Below, piece after piece: positions 32,750 through 40,865 of a DNA stretch of 41,555 bases (within the stretch, counting starts at the first letter, position 1; each line of letters begins with the position of its first letter). Both the position numbers and the translations under genes were made by a program. The notes under the pieces are model-generated. The model did not search any database. It saw nothing but the letters and a program-made list of their open reading frames with translations, and had not been told where the DNA came from. The DNA is from an uncultured Tenacibaculum sp. (lineage in GTDB: Bacteria; Bacteroidota; Bacteroidia; Flavobacteriales; Flavobacteriaceae): the NCBI GenBank assembly GCA_937922085.1, contig CAKZVD010000021.1, positions 1-41,555 on the forward strand, read 5' to 3'.

Positions 32750-34066
32750 TTATATACTTATTTTTAAAATACTGTCTCTATTTATTTTTGGGGTAATTGA
32801 AAATCTTCTGTCTTGTCGCATACCAACTACCCATATTACTTCGTTATTATTATTACAAAGTAACCAAGTTTCTTGCTTTTCAAATTTAGATAGCTTTTCG
32901 TCTTTGAAAAATTTACTGATTTTTTTTCTACCTAACATACCTGTTGGATAGAAGAAATCTCCTTCTTCCCACTTTCTCATTACCATCGGGAAAGTTACTA
33001 AATTTTTGTTAACTAATATACAATTTTTAAATTGTACTCGATTTTTATCTGTTTTTTCTATACAAATACTTATTTCTTCATTCAATTTCACTGTACCTAA
33101 ACCTACCTCATACCTTATGTTTTCTAGGGGTTCAGCTCTTAATTCTCTTAATATTAAAAAATCTCTATTTTTAAGTAAAGAATGTGTTTTTGAATGAATT
33201 GTTTTTCCTGTTTGTGACGTTAAAAGATCATAAACATTCTCCCATTCAGTAAAATTATATTGCTTTAAGAGGAAATAAAGGTAAGCTCTTGTATTTGATA
33301 ATTTTAACAATTCATTTATCTTAATTTTTTTTAATTTTCCTTCATCTGTAATAATTTTTGGCGTTATTTCTTCAATTTTATCATTAATTACCTCTTTACT
33401 CTGTTCTAGATAAGAAATCATTTTTGCAAAACCTTCTAAAATACTAGGATTGATTTCTTTTAAAACAGGAACTATTTTATGACGAATTTTATTTCTCTTG
33501 TATTTTGTTTCTTTATTCGATTCGTCTTCTCTCCAATCAATGCCATTTTGTGTTGCATATTCTAAAATTTGTTTTCTAGAAAATGACAATAATGGTCTAA
33601 TAATATTTCTGTTTTTCTTAGGGATTCCTGTTAGCCCATCTAGTCCCATTCCTCTAGAAAAATTTATTAAAAAAGTTTCTAAATTATCGTCTAAATGATG
33701 TGCTGTCGCTATGTAATCAATGCTATTTTCTATTGTGATTTTCTCAAACCAATCATATCTTAAATTCCTTGCTGCTATTTGAGTAGATTCCTTTTTATCT
33801 TGGGCATATTTACTAGTATCAAACTTAACAACAAACGTTTTTATATTTAAATCTTCCCCTAATTTTCTTACAAATTCTTCATCTAAATCACTTTCCTCTC
33901 CTCTTAATTGAAAATTACAATGTCCTAAAAAAACTTCATAATTTAATTGATGAAATAAATGCACTAATACAACACTATCTACACCTCCAGAAATCGTTAA
34001 CAACACTTTTTTATTTTCTATAAAAGAGAAGTCTTTTTGTAGTAATGTTTTTAATTTTTCAAGCAT
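32750..34066 (-). CDS. tilS: tRNA(Ile)-lysidine synthase
   Basis: This 438-residue cytoplasmic enzyme modifies C34 of tRNA-Ile(CAU) to lysidine, which is essential for decoding AUA. The N-terminal ATP-pyrophosphatase domain has the PP-loop TISGGVDS at residues 24-31 and the family sequence TAHHLDDNLETFLINFSRG near residues 135-153. A substrate-binding middle and a C-terminal TilS domain follow (FYPTGMLGRKKISKFFKD near residues 375-392). The length is normal. It starts 3 bp after the hydrolase stop and ends 11 bp before the DsbD-like gene. Confidence 0.96.
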   Translation of the reverse strand: MLEKLKTLLQKDFSFIENKKVLLTISGGVDSVVLVHLFHQLNYEVFLGHCNFQLRGEESDLDEEFVRKLGEDLNIKTFVVKFDTSKYAQDKKESTQIAARNLRYDWFEKITIENSIDYIATAHHLDDNLETFLINFSRGMGLDGLTGIPKKNRNIIRPLLSFSRKQILEYATQNGIDWREDESNKETKYKRNKIRHKIVPVLKEINPSILEGFAKMISYLEQSKEVINDKIEEITPKIITDEGKLKKIKINELLKLSNTRAYLYFLLKQYNFTEWENVYDLLTSQTGKTIHSKTHSLLKNRDFLILRELRAEPLENIRYEVGLGTVKLNEEISICIEKTDKNRVQFKNCILVNKNLVTFPMVMRKWEEGDFFYPTGMLGRKKISKFFKDEKLSKFEKQETWLLCNNNNEVIWVVGMRQDRRFSITPKINRDSILKISI

Positions 34067-34069
34067 TTT

Positions 34070-34891
34070 TTATAACTGTAGTAATAACCAATTTATAACA
34101 TCCTCCATCATTTCTTTTTTACATACATCGTTATGCAACTCATGATATCCTTCTTCATATAATTTTAGTGTAGCCATTTTAGAATTATCACTAAATTCTT
34201 TAGTTCCTTTATAATCTATAATTTTATCTCCTGTACCATGTAACAATAACATTGGTGTTTTTAATGTACTTGCTTTAGAAATTGCCAATTCTCCTTTATC
34301 CATAAAAACTAAAGAAAAATTTGGACTTACTTTATTATGTACTAAAGGATCATTAACGTATTTCTTTACCTCTTCTTCATCTCTTGAAATATAAGCTGAA
34401 TTAACTTCATTCCCTAAAGTGATAGAAGGTGCTATTTTCTTAATAATATTTCCGAAAAACAATTTCCATTTTGGAGGTTGAAATGCCAATCTTAAAAATG
34501 GACTTGTTACAATTCCTCCTTTTAATTTCTTTGAATCTTTTAAAAAATAGTTAATTACTGCATTTCCTCCCATAGAATGCCCATATAAAAAGACAGGTTT
34601 TCCTTCAAATAACTTTGCTGCTTTTTCAACAACTATATCTATACTTTTTAAAACATTTTCATAACCTGGATTATGACCTCTTTTTCCTGTGGTTTTACCA
34701 TGTCCGAAATGATCAAAAGCAACTACGTTAAAATTATTTTCTAATAATTTAGCTACTGGATAATGAAAACGTCCTAAATGTTCTCCTAAACCATGAACAA
34801 TAACAACTACTGCTTTTCCTTTTTCAGCAGTCCAATATTCTCCGTGAAAGTCCGTTTTACAATAATTAAATTTAAACGTTTGATTTAGCAT
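34070..34891 (-). CDS. Alpha/beta hydrolase, monoacylglycerol-lipase-like
   Basis: This 273-residue serine hydrolase of the lysophospholipase/monoacylglycerol lipase group cleaves lipid esters. The oxyanion motif HGLGEH is near residue 35, the nucleophile elbow is GHSMGG near residue 105, the acid is in LLHGTGDKIIDY and the catalytic histidine in EGYHELHND near residue 255. No signal peptide is seen, so it is probably cytoplasmic. It lies between pabB (29 bp) and tilS (3 bp) in one operon. The functional reason for that grouping is not evident. Confidence 0.88.
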   Translation of the reverse strand: MLNQTFKFNYCKTDFHGEYWTAEKGKAVVVIVHGLGEHLGRFHYPVAKLLENNFNVVAFDHFGHGKTTGKRGHNPGYENVLKSIDIVVEKAAKLFEGKPVFLYGHSMGGNAVINYFLKDSKKLKGGIVTSPFLRLAFQPPKWKLFFGNIIKKIAPSITLGNEVNSAYISRDEEEVKKYVNDPLVHNKVSPNFSLVFMDKGELAISKASTLKTPMLLLHGTGDKIIDYKGTKEFSDNSKMATLKLYEEGYHELHNDVCKKEMMEDVINWLLLQL

Positions 34892-34920
34892 AGGTTAGTT
34901 TTATATTATTAAAAATCAAT

Positions 34921-36225
34921 TTAAGTATTTGTTAAAACATACTTCATTGCTTTCGCTTTTAATAAGCATTCTTCATATTCTTTTTCAGGAATTGATTTTG
35001 CTGTAATTGCTCCTCCTACAGAATAAGATACATATTTAGTGGTTTCATTGTATAAAATACTTCGAATTACCACATTAAAATCAAAATCTCCTTCAGGTGT
35101 AAAATAACCAACAGTTCCTGAATACAATCCTCTTTTAGTTTCTTCTAATTCTTCTATTATTTGCATAGCAGAAACTTTAGGTGCTCCTGTCATACTTCCC
35201 ATTGGAAATGTATTTTTAATTACATCTACTGGATGGGTATCTTCATCTATTTCTGAAACTATTGTAGATATTAATTGGTGAACTTGCTTAAATGAATATA
35301 CCTTACACAACTCTTCTACTTTTACAGTTCCTTTTTTTGCTGTTTTCGACAAATCATTTCGAACTAAATCTACGATCATGATATTCTCTGCTCTTTCTTT
35401 TTCATCTCTAGCTAAATCGAAAGCAATTTTATCATCTTCTATCTTATCTATAAAACGTTTTGCGGTTCCTTTTATCGGTTGCGAAATTATTTTACTTCCT
35501 TGTTTTTTTATATACCTCTCTGGTGTAGCAGATAACAAATATAAATCATCATTCTTAAAGAAAGTTGCAAACGGTGGCTGTGAAATTCTATTTAAATGTT
35601 TATAGGTTTCGTATGGGTTTATAGTTGCGTTTTCAATATAAAATTCTTGACAAAAATTAGCTTCATAAATATCTCCTCTATGAATATGCTCTATAACTTT
35701 ATTTACCTTACTAAAATAAGCATCTTTATGAATACGTAATCGAATTTTCATTTCTGATGTTTCTAAAGAAGAGGTTGATTGAGTATTATACCCTAAGATA
35801 TCCTCAAAATCATCTTCTATTTCATCATCTATCATTCTTAAATATTGAAACTCTACTATTCCTTCTTTTATAAAAATTAATTTTTGTGGTTGAAAAAAAT
35901 AGACATCTGAAAAATGTAAGTTATCATAATTATTTGAATTTAATTTTTCTACATCATTCTTAACATCATAAGATAGGTATCCAAAAATATAATCTCTTGT
36001 ATATGTTTGATATTCTTTAAGTTTTTCAAAAGCATTTAAAGAGTCTGTTTTTATGGAGGTAAACTCTTCAACAGCCAAAACTCCATCAAAATTTGAATAC
36101 GATTGATTATGATTATTACTATCTAACCATACTATAGTTTCATACTGTTGCCCCCAAGCAAGCAACCGTTCTTTAAAACTACTTAAATTATCAATTAAAA
36201 AAATGCGCTTTGTACGTAAAAACAT
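34921..36225 (-). CDS. pabB: Aminodeoxychorismate synthase component I (PabB-like)
   Basis: This chorismate-binding enzyme makes 4-amino-4-deoxychorismate for folate. Typical C-terminal motifs are present: PIKGTAKR near residues 263-270, DLVRNDLSKTAKKGTVKV, FPMGSMTGAPKVSAMQIIEE and RGLYSGTVGYFTPEGDFD. The start is placed at ATG 36225 (MFLRTKRIFLIDNLSS), giving 434 residues. An in-frame upstream start at 36270 adds a hydrophobic stretch with no family counterpart. TrpE is an alternative, but no trp genes are nearby and the short N-terminus fits PabB better. It leads a four-gene operon with the hydrolase, tilS and the DsbD-like gene. Confidence 0.85.
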   Translation of the reverse strand: MFLRTKRIFLIDNLSSFKERLLAWGQQYETIVWLDSNNHNQSYSNFDGVLAVEEFTSIKTDSLNAFEKLKEYQTYTRDYIFGYLSYDVKNDVEKLNSNNYDNLHFSDVYFFQPQKLIFIKEGIVEFQYLRMIDDEIEDDFEDILGYNTQSTSSLETSEMKIRLRIHKDAYFSKVNKVIEHIHRGDIYEANFCQEFYIENATINPYETYKHLNRISQPPFATFFKNDDLYLLSATPERYIKKQGSKIISQPIKGTAKRFIDKIEDDKIAFDLARDEKERAENIMIVDLVRNDLSKTAKKGTVKVEELCKVYSFKQVHQLISTIVSEIDEDTHPVDVIKNTFPMGSMTGAPKVSAMQIIEELEETKRGLYSGTVGYFTPEGDFDFNVVIRSILYNETTKYVSYSVGGAITAKSIPEKEYEECLLKAKAMKYVLTNT

Positions 36226-36345
36226 TAGGCAAAAATAAGTAATGCATCTAACAATTAGATACAAAAACAATTAAAACCCATACTCTTTATTATGTTCGAA
36301 TTACTTTTTTATTTATTGAGATTTTTAATTATGTAGGATAAAACC

Positions 36346-36900
36346 TCATTTTTTAGAAATTACTTTATTTAAATAGTACTTATTGATAATTCTATTAAAT
36401 ATTAATACAATATAGTAGAAAAGGATAACAAGATTTATAAGTATATAAGGAATTAAAAACAACCATTTTGCTCTAACAAAAAGCCAGAAAAAACTAAATA
36501 GTATATTATTCTCTAATACATTTCCAATTACCATTAAAAGGTAAATATTTTCAAACAAATCGAAAAAACCAGGAACTAATATTAAAAAGTATAATTTTTT
36601 ATTAATATTTAATAATAGCGTTAAATCAAACACTTTGATAGCCATCCAAAACAACAATGTATAGGAAGTAATAAAACAAAAATCGTAATATATGTTACTT
36701 CTTAAAACAACTGTTGATTTTATATTAGATATAAGATTATCATAATTATTTGAAAACTGTATTTTTAATATATTTTCAACTTCTATACTATCTATAAAGT
36801 AAAAAAAAGAAGTTAACATAAAAGTAATCATCAAAGTATAAAACCAATACCTACTATAAGTATCTAATCGCAATTCATTGTTCATTTTTCTAGCATTCAT
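36346..36900 (-). CDS. Small membrane protein linked to patatin gene
   Basis: I do not recognise this 184-residue integral membrane protein. It shows about four hydrophobic segments (about 17-37, 70-90, 100-120 and 138-165) and a basic, lysine-rich C-terminus. Its start overlaps the end of the patatin-like gene by 11 bp, so the two are translationally coupled. That suggests a membrane partner, regulator or immunity-type protein for the lipase (inference). The codon and base composition is strongly AT-rich, as in the neighbouring patatin gene. Confidence 0.65.
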   Translation of the reverse strand: MNARKMNNELRLDTYSRYWFYTLMITFMLTSFFYFIDSIEVENILKIQFSNNYDNLISNIKSTVVLRSNIYYDFCFITSYTLLFWMAIKVFDLTLLLNINKKLYFLILVPGFFDLFENIYLLMVIGNVLENNILFSFFWLFVRAKWLFLIPYILINLVILFYYIVLIFNRIINKYYLNKVISKK

Positions 36901-38377
36901 TTTTTCTCATTCTTTTATATTCTTCCCAATTAAATTTCTCTAATTGTTCTATTGCAGCCTTTGCTCCCTCTTTAAATAAATTGATTTTTTCTTGTTCCGA
37001 AATCCAAAAATTCAACCAATTATACCCTTTGGTGTTTACTGTAACTGTTCTCATTTTTATTTCATCATTTTTATGCATAAAATCATTATCATAAAAATTT
37101 CTAAACGTAGCAATTACTGAGGTAATAAATTTTAATAAGCTAATTTTTTTTAATTTATAAACGGAAGTTTTTCTTTCTGCTTTTTTCACCTTCTTTCTTT
37201 CAGTCAATAGCACTCCAAAGGTTGGATATTTAGGAACCAACTCTTCTATTGCATGAAATTCTCTTATGGGAAAATTAGAAAGCATTCCTCCATCAACAAA
37301 CCTTGCTTTTAATTTTATTCTGTTTTCATCTTTTTTTTTATCGTGGTAATGGCTTAAATCAGGTGTAAAAACTTTAAAAACAAATGGAATAGACATTGTA
37401 GCTCTTAAATAGGCTACTGGTTTTACATTTTTATAATTCCCCCAATACAAATTAGCCTCTTCTGGAAACTTTACAATTTTATTATGTGTTAAATCTGTTG
37501 AAATTAAAACCAATTTAGGCTTACTATTCTTTTTTACACCTATTAAATCTACATCGCACATTCTTTTTTCTATATCTTCTGTAGAAAAAACATTCATTGA
37601 TTTTAAAACATCATCTGCCCAATTATAAAAAACTTTTCCTCTATTAATTCCAAAACCTCTACCTAATATATTCACAAATAATATATATAAGAAAACCATT
37701 AGTGCGCAAACGTTTAAAGTTCCTATTACAAAATCGTAAAACCTTATTTCTATACCAGACAAACCATTCTCTGTACTATAAATAAAACCAAACACAGTAT
37801 AAATAGTAATCAATATTATTAAGCTAAAAATTAGCATAAACATTTTAAAATATTTAATGTTTTTTAATGCTCTTTTTTGAAGCCTTCCTATAAATCCTTT
37901 CTTATCCATAAAGGAACTAAAATCTGTATTTGCAAGAATATCAGTTAATACTTCAGATTTTAAATATGGTTGAGGATTTTCTTCTGATTTACAAAAATCA
38001 GATTTCTTATTATAGATATTATTTTCAATAGCGGCCATAAATAAAGCATTAATTCCCCCAGCACTGGCTCCTCCATGACTATAGAAACGAATTCCTACTT
38101 TTTCCATAATGTAAGTATATCCTAACAAAGCTATCCCATACATTCCTCCTCCTTGTTGAACTAAATCTATAACTGGTCTTTCATATGATTTCCCTTCAAA
38201 AGACTCGTTAATATGAACATCAGAAACATGTTCTTTCTTTATACATCCATTTTCATCTAACTTTAATGAAAGTTTTAACTCTTTGTTGTTTACAGCATCT
38301 AATAAAATTTTATCAGCTTCATTAAAGAAAACACATGTATTGTTCTTAGCATCTTGTGAAGGTTCTTTTTTTATCAT
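36890..38377 (-). CDS. Membrane-embedded patatin-like phospholipase
   Basis: This 495-residue patatin-family lipid acyl hydrolase has the glycine-rich oxyanion loop QQGGGMYG at about 74-81. The nucleophile lies in HGGASAGG (Ser105) and the catalytic aspartate in FVDGGMLSNFP near residue 315. Two hydrophobic segments (about 175-200 and 215-240) are inserted between the nucleophile and the aspartate, anchoring the enzyme in the inner membrane. Classical patatins lack such an insertion. There is no signal peptide, so the active site probably faces the cytoplasm. It is coupled to a small membrane protein and lies downstream of the RiPP locus, behind a terminator. The substrate is unknown. Confidence 0.85.
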   Translation of the reverse strand: MIKKEPSQDAKNNTCVFFNEADKILLDAVNNKELKLSLKLDENGCIKKEHVSDVHINESFEGKSYERPVIDLVQQGGGMYGIALLGYTYIMEKVGIRFYSHGGASAGGINALFMAAIENNIYNKKSDFCKSEENPQPYLKSEVLTDILANTDFSSFMDKKGFIGRLQKRALKNIKYFKMFMLIFSLIILITIYTVFGFIYSTENGLSGIEIRFYDFVIGTLNVCALMVFLYILFVNILGRGFGINRGKVFYNWADDVLKSMNVFSTEDIEKRMCDVDLIGVKKNSKPKLVLISTDLTHNKIVKFPEEANLYWGNYKNVKPVAYLRATMSIPFVFKVFTPDLSHYHDKKKDENRIKLKARFVDGGMLSNFPIREFHAIEELVPKYPTFGVLLTERKKVKKAERKTSVYKLKKISLLKFITSVIATFRNFYDNDFMHKNDEIKMRTVTVNTKGYNWLNFWISEQEKINLFKEGAKAAIEQLEKFNWEEYKRMRKNEC

Positions 38378-38498
38378 AGCTTTTAATTTTATAAGAACTT
38401 TATAAAAAACTTCTTATTTCTTTTTCAAAATCTAATGTAAAAAACTGTCTTCAATAAACAAGATCTTTAATCTTTTTTAAACTGTCTTTTCAATATTT

Positions 38499-38546
38499 TA
38501 TTAAAAACAAAGACACCTAAAAAATTAGGTATCTTTGTTTTTAATA
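38499..38546 (-). terminator. Terminator of the RiPP operon
   Basis: A long stem (38499-38520 with 38525-38546) has one internal mismatch and a 4-base loop, and is T-rich at the foot on the minus strand. It lies 16 bp after the stop of peptide E. Confidence 0.85.
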
Positions 38547-38561
38547 TTGTTTATTTGAATA

Positions 38562-38776
38562 TTAAGGTAGTTTTATACCTACCCAACTATATTGAGGACA
38601 GGCTCCTGCTTTATAATTATTGGATACACATAAATTATTAACGCAACAAGATGTATATTTTCCATATTTAATCTGACCGCAATTAGAATGGCGCTCACAT
38701 TGCACACTTCCTCCATTAATTTGTCGTTGTCTTTCTTTATTTAAAGCTTTTCCTAAATTTGAATTTTTTTTTTCAT
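38562..38776 (-). CDS. Six-cysteine INGG peptide E, start out of frame across A10
   Basis: The peptide core follows RQINGG and has six cysteines spaced C-x5-C-x10-CC-x4-C-x9-C, the C-C-CC-C-C order of knottin (inhibitor cystine knot) peptides, ending in SWVGIKLP. The natural-looking ATG (38776-38774) is followed by ten A (38773-38764). Read directly, it stops after seven codons (M-K-K-K-I-Q-I). One more A would give MKKKNSNLGKALNKERQRQ-INGG, which matches the other leaders. The only in-frame alternative is a TTG at 38804 within peptide F, giving an atypical leader. Expression may need transcriptional or ribosomal slippage, or the gene may be phase-variable or dead. It lies at the end of the RiPP operon. 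Confidence 0.68.
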
Positions 38777-38788
38777 GATATACACTTT

Positions 38789-38986
38789 TTATGAATCTGC
38801 CCAATCTTCATTTCTTCTTCCACAAGCTGTATGAAGTGGTCGTGTGACGCATACATTCGGTCTAAGGCAACATTGAGAAGATGAACATGATATAATACCA
38901 CATGATATCATTGGCCCCCTTCCACTAATTTGTTGTTGTTCATATTTATTTAAAGTTTTCCCTAATTTTAAAAATTGATTTTTCAT
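38789..38986 (-). CDS. Six-cysteine leader peptide F (knottin-like cysteine order)
   Basis: This 65-residue precursor directly follows the radical SAM gene (46 bp). The leader MKNQFLKLGKTLNKYEQQQ matches the INGG family, but the cleavage site reads ISGRG instead of INGG, so processing may differ. The core has six cysteines spaced C-x4-C-x4-CC-x5-C-x8-C, the same C-C-CC-C-C order as peptide E, and ends RRNEDWADS. The short loops are typical of cystine-knot miniproteins. The terminal W-A-D resembles the aromatic-x-x motifs cross-linked by cyclophane-forming radical SAM enzymes. Its function is unknown; defence, signalling or antibacterial activity are all possible. Confidence 0.78.
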   Translation of the reverse strand: MKNQFLKLGKTLNKYEQQQISGRGPMISCGIISCSSSQCCLRPNVCVTRPLHTACGRRNEDWADS

Positions 38987-39032
38987 GGTTAATTAAGTTT
39001 TAATATTTTGATTATTTGAAGTAATAAGTTTT

Positions 39033-40256
39033 CTATAGCACTTTATTTTCAACAGAAAATGATTCTAATTCTTTTTCTTTGGAAACACCTATATCAATTG
39101 TCTTTAAATATTCTATAATTTCATTTACATCTATAGGTTCAACATTTTCTTTTGCATGCATCTCTGGAAAACATTTTATAAAGTAATTTTGTACATGGGC
39201 AATAAAAGTTACTAAGTCTCTACAGTATACTGATGGATTATTAAATCCTTTTTCCCTACTATACCTATGAACCAATCTACCTCCTTTACAAACTTCTTTT
39301 AATGGACATTCTCTACACTGCGTGCATAGTTTTGTATTAAAATCATTAAAATATAATTTACCTAAAGAAGTATTCTCTATATCTTCTAATTCATTATTGG
39401 CTATATTTAATCCTGTTTTGGTAAATCCATGTCCGCATGCTTTTAATGAATCTATCGCTTCTATTTCTCCGTTTGTTTCTATAACTAAAACTGTAGATTC
39501 ATTCAATGATTCTTTTCCTAATCTTAAAAAATTATTAATTAGTCCAATGAAAATTGGTATTTTAAATCTTTCAGTATCATCAATCCATATATCAAATAAT
39601 TCAACTAACCAATCGGCTATTTCAGTTTTAGAATTATCGAAAGGAAAATTATCATGTGTATAATCTGGAATTAAAAAATTCACATGATCTACCTTCATTT
39701 TTTTAAAGCTATCATATATTTCTTGTGGTTTTTCCTTGGTGTTAATAACACATGCTATACTTGCATAATTCATTTCTTTTTTTAGTAAAGAAACTCCTTT
39801 AAAAACTTCTGCATAACTACCTTTTCCTTTATGGTCTACTCGAAACATATCATGAGCTTTTGGAGTGCCATCTACACTAATACCTGGAGAAATATTAAAC
39901 TCTTTAAATAAATCTATCCACTCTTCATCTATAAGCACACCATTCGTTTGAATATCAAAAAAGAAAGAAACTTCTTTCAACTCTTCTTGTAACTTTTTAA
40001 ACTTATGCATGAAAGTTGTGTAAAATTCTTTAGACGCTAATAAAGGCTCACCTCCATGAAAAGTAAAAGAGAATTCTTTTTTTTTATATCTCTGTATGTA
40101 TCTTTTAGTTTTCTCTAAAACAGCATCAACTATTTTAGACGACATAAATTTTGGTTGTTTTTTGTAAGTAGTGTCTCCTAAATTATACATGAAACAATAT
40201 GAGCAATTTAAATTACATCTACTGGCTATTTTTAAAACTAAAGAATTAAAATTCAT
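39033..40256 (-). CDS. Radical SAM/SPASM peptide maturase
   Basis: This 407-residue enzyme installs a modification on a ribosomally made peptide. The radical SAM cluster motif CNLNCSYC (Cys14, Cys18, Cys21) is followed by the SAM-binding FHGGEPLL. The C-terminal SPASM region has Cys311, Cys314, Cys317, Cys323 and Cys345, with the stretch CKGGRLVHRYSREKGFNNPS. That CxGGxxxHRY...GFxNPSVYC pattern is what I associate with FxsB-type maturases that make three-residue cyclophanes. It lies between a KGG-leader precursor (81 bp upstream) and two six-cysteine peptides (downstream), so these are its likely substrates. The cyclophane chemistry is inferred; thioether formation is an alternative. Confidence 0.92.
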   Translation of the reverse strand: MNFNSLVLKIASRCNLNCSYCFMYNLGDTTYKKQPKFMSSKIVDAVLEKTKRYIQRYKKKEFSFTFHGGEPLLASKEFYTTFMHKFKKLQEELKEVSFFFDIQTNGVLIDEEWIDLFKEFNISPGISVDGTPKAHDMFRVDHKGKGSYAEVFKGVSLLKKEMNYASIACVINTKEKPQEIYDSFKKMKVDHVNFLIPDYTHDNFPFDNSKTEIADWLVELFDIWIDDTERFKIPIFIGLINNFLRLGKESLNESTVLVIETNGEIEAIDSLKACGHGFTKTGLNIANNELEDIENTSLGKLYFNDFNTKLCTQCRECPLKEVCKGGRLVHRYSREKGFNNPSVYCRDLVTFIAHVQNYFIKCFPEMHAKENVEPIDVNEIIEYLKTIDIGVSKEKELESFSVENKVL

Positions 40257-40337
40257 AATGCTTTTTTTAATATTAGTTATAAAAAGGAAATCATAAGTTA
40301 AAATTAACTTACAACTCCCTTTTAAAGTTAACCTTCT

Positions 40338-40562
40338 TTACGCAGAAACAACACTTCTTTCTTTTTCCTCTTCTAACTTACTTACACATCTATTTAGTTT
40401 ATCTGACCATACTTCATTAAACTTACATGGCCTATATGCTATAGTTGGGTAATATATTTCTTCTGGAACATGAATTGCTCCTCCTTTAAATGAGTCTAAA
40501 TCATTAATTTCAAGGTTTGAAAACTTCTCTAATCCTTTTGATAAAAAAAATACTTTTTTCAT
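40338..40562 (-). CDS. KGG-leader RiPP precursor peptide G
   Basis: This 74-residue precursor lies immediately upstream of the radical SAM gene. I chose ATG 40562 (MKKVFFLSKGLEKFSNLE). A longer in-frame start upstream is rich in cysteine and aromatic residues unlike a leader. The leader ends in SFKGG (residues 24-28), typical of Bacteroidetes radical-SAM precursors. The core has two cysteines and aromatic motifs that could be cyclophane sites (F-N-E, W-S-D, Y-R-P), then a charged tail ending VVSA. It is unrelated in core to peptides E and F, so one enzyme may serve several substrates. Confidence 0.8.
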   Translation of the reverse strand: MKKVFFLSKGLEKFSNLEINDLDSFKGGAIHVPEEIYYPTIAYRPCKFNEVWSDKLNRCVSKLEEEKERSVVSA

Positions 40563-40689
40563 TATTGTAAATTTTATTTGATTGCCTACTCTAAATTGAA
40601 AATCACAATATAAATAGTTACATTTTCGGCTTCCTGTTAGTACATATCGACACAAAAAACTTAACTGATATTAAATAAATTGTGGTTTA

Positions 40690-40717
40690 TTTAAAAAGTG
40701 TATCAGCACTTTTTAAA
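40690..40717 (-). terminator. Terminator of the LuxR-type regulator
   Basis: TTAAAAAGTG (40691-40700) pairs perfectly with 40707-40716, extended by one pair, with a 6-base loop and a T-rich foot on the minus strand. It separates the regulator from peptide G. The rest of the 300-bp gap shows no gene; the promoter of the RiPP operon must lie in 40563-40690. Confidence 0.7.
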
Positions 40718-40865
40718 AGATGAAATCACTGCAGTTTATTTTGATTTATCTACGATATCAAACTTAAAAAATAAAGAGTTAAAATTCTTCCTTTTGAAGG
40801 GAGACAAATAAGGAGACATTCTATCAAACTTAGTAAAAACGGTAGTTACAGATATCCAAAACCTG

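Noticed and set aside
38562..38804. TTG at 38804 as the normal start of peptide E
   Set aside because: It lies inside peptide F and gives a leader unlike the sibling leaders. The ATG at 38776 fits the family if one A is added. The TTG start is still recorded as an alternative.
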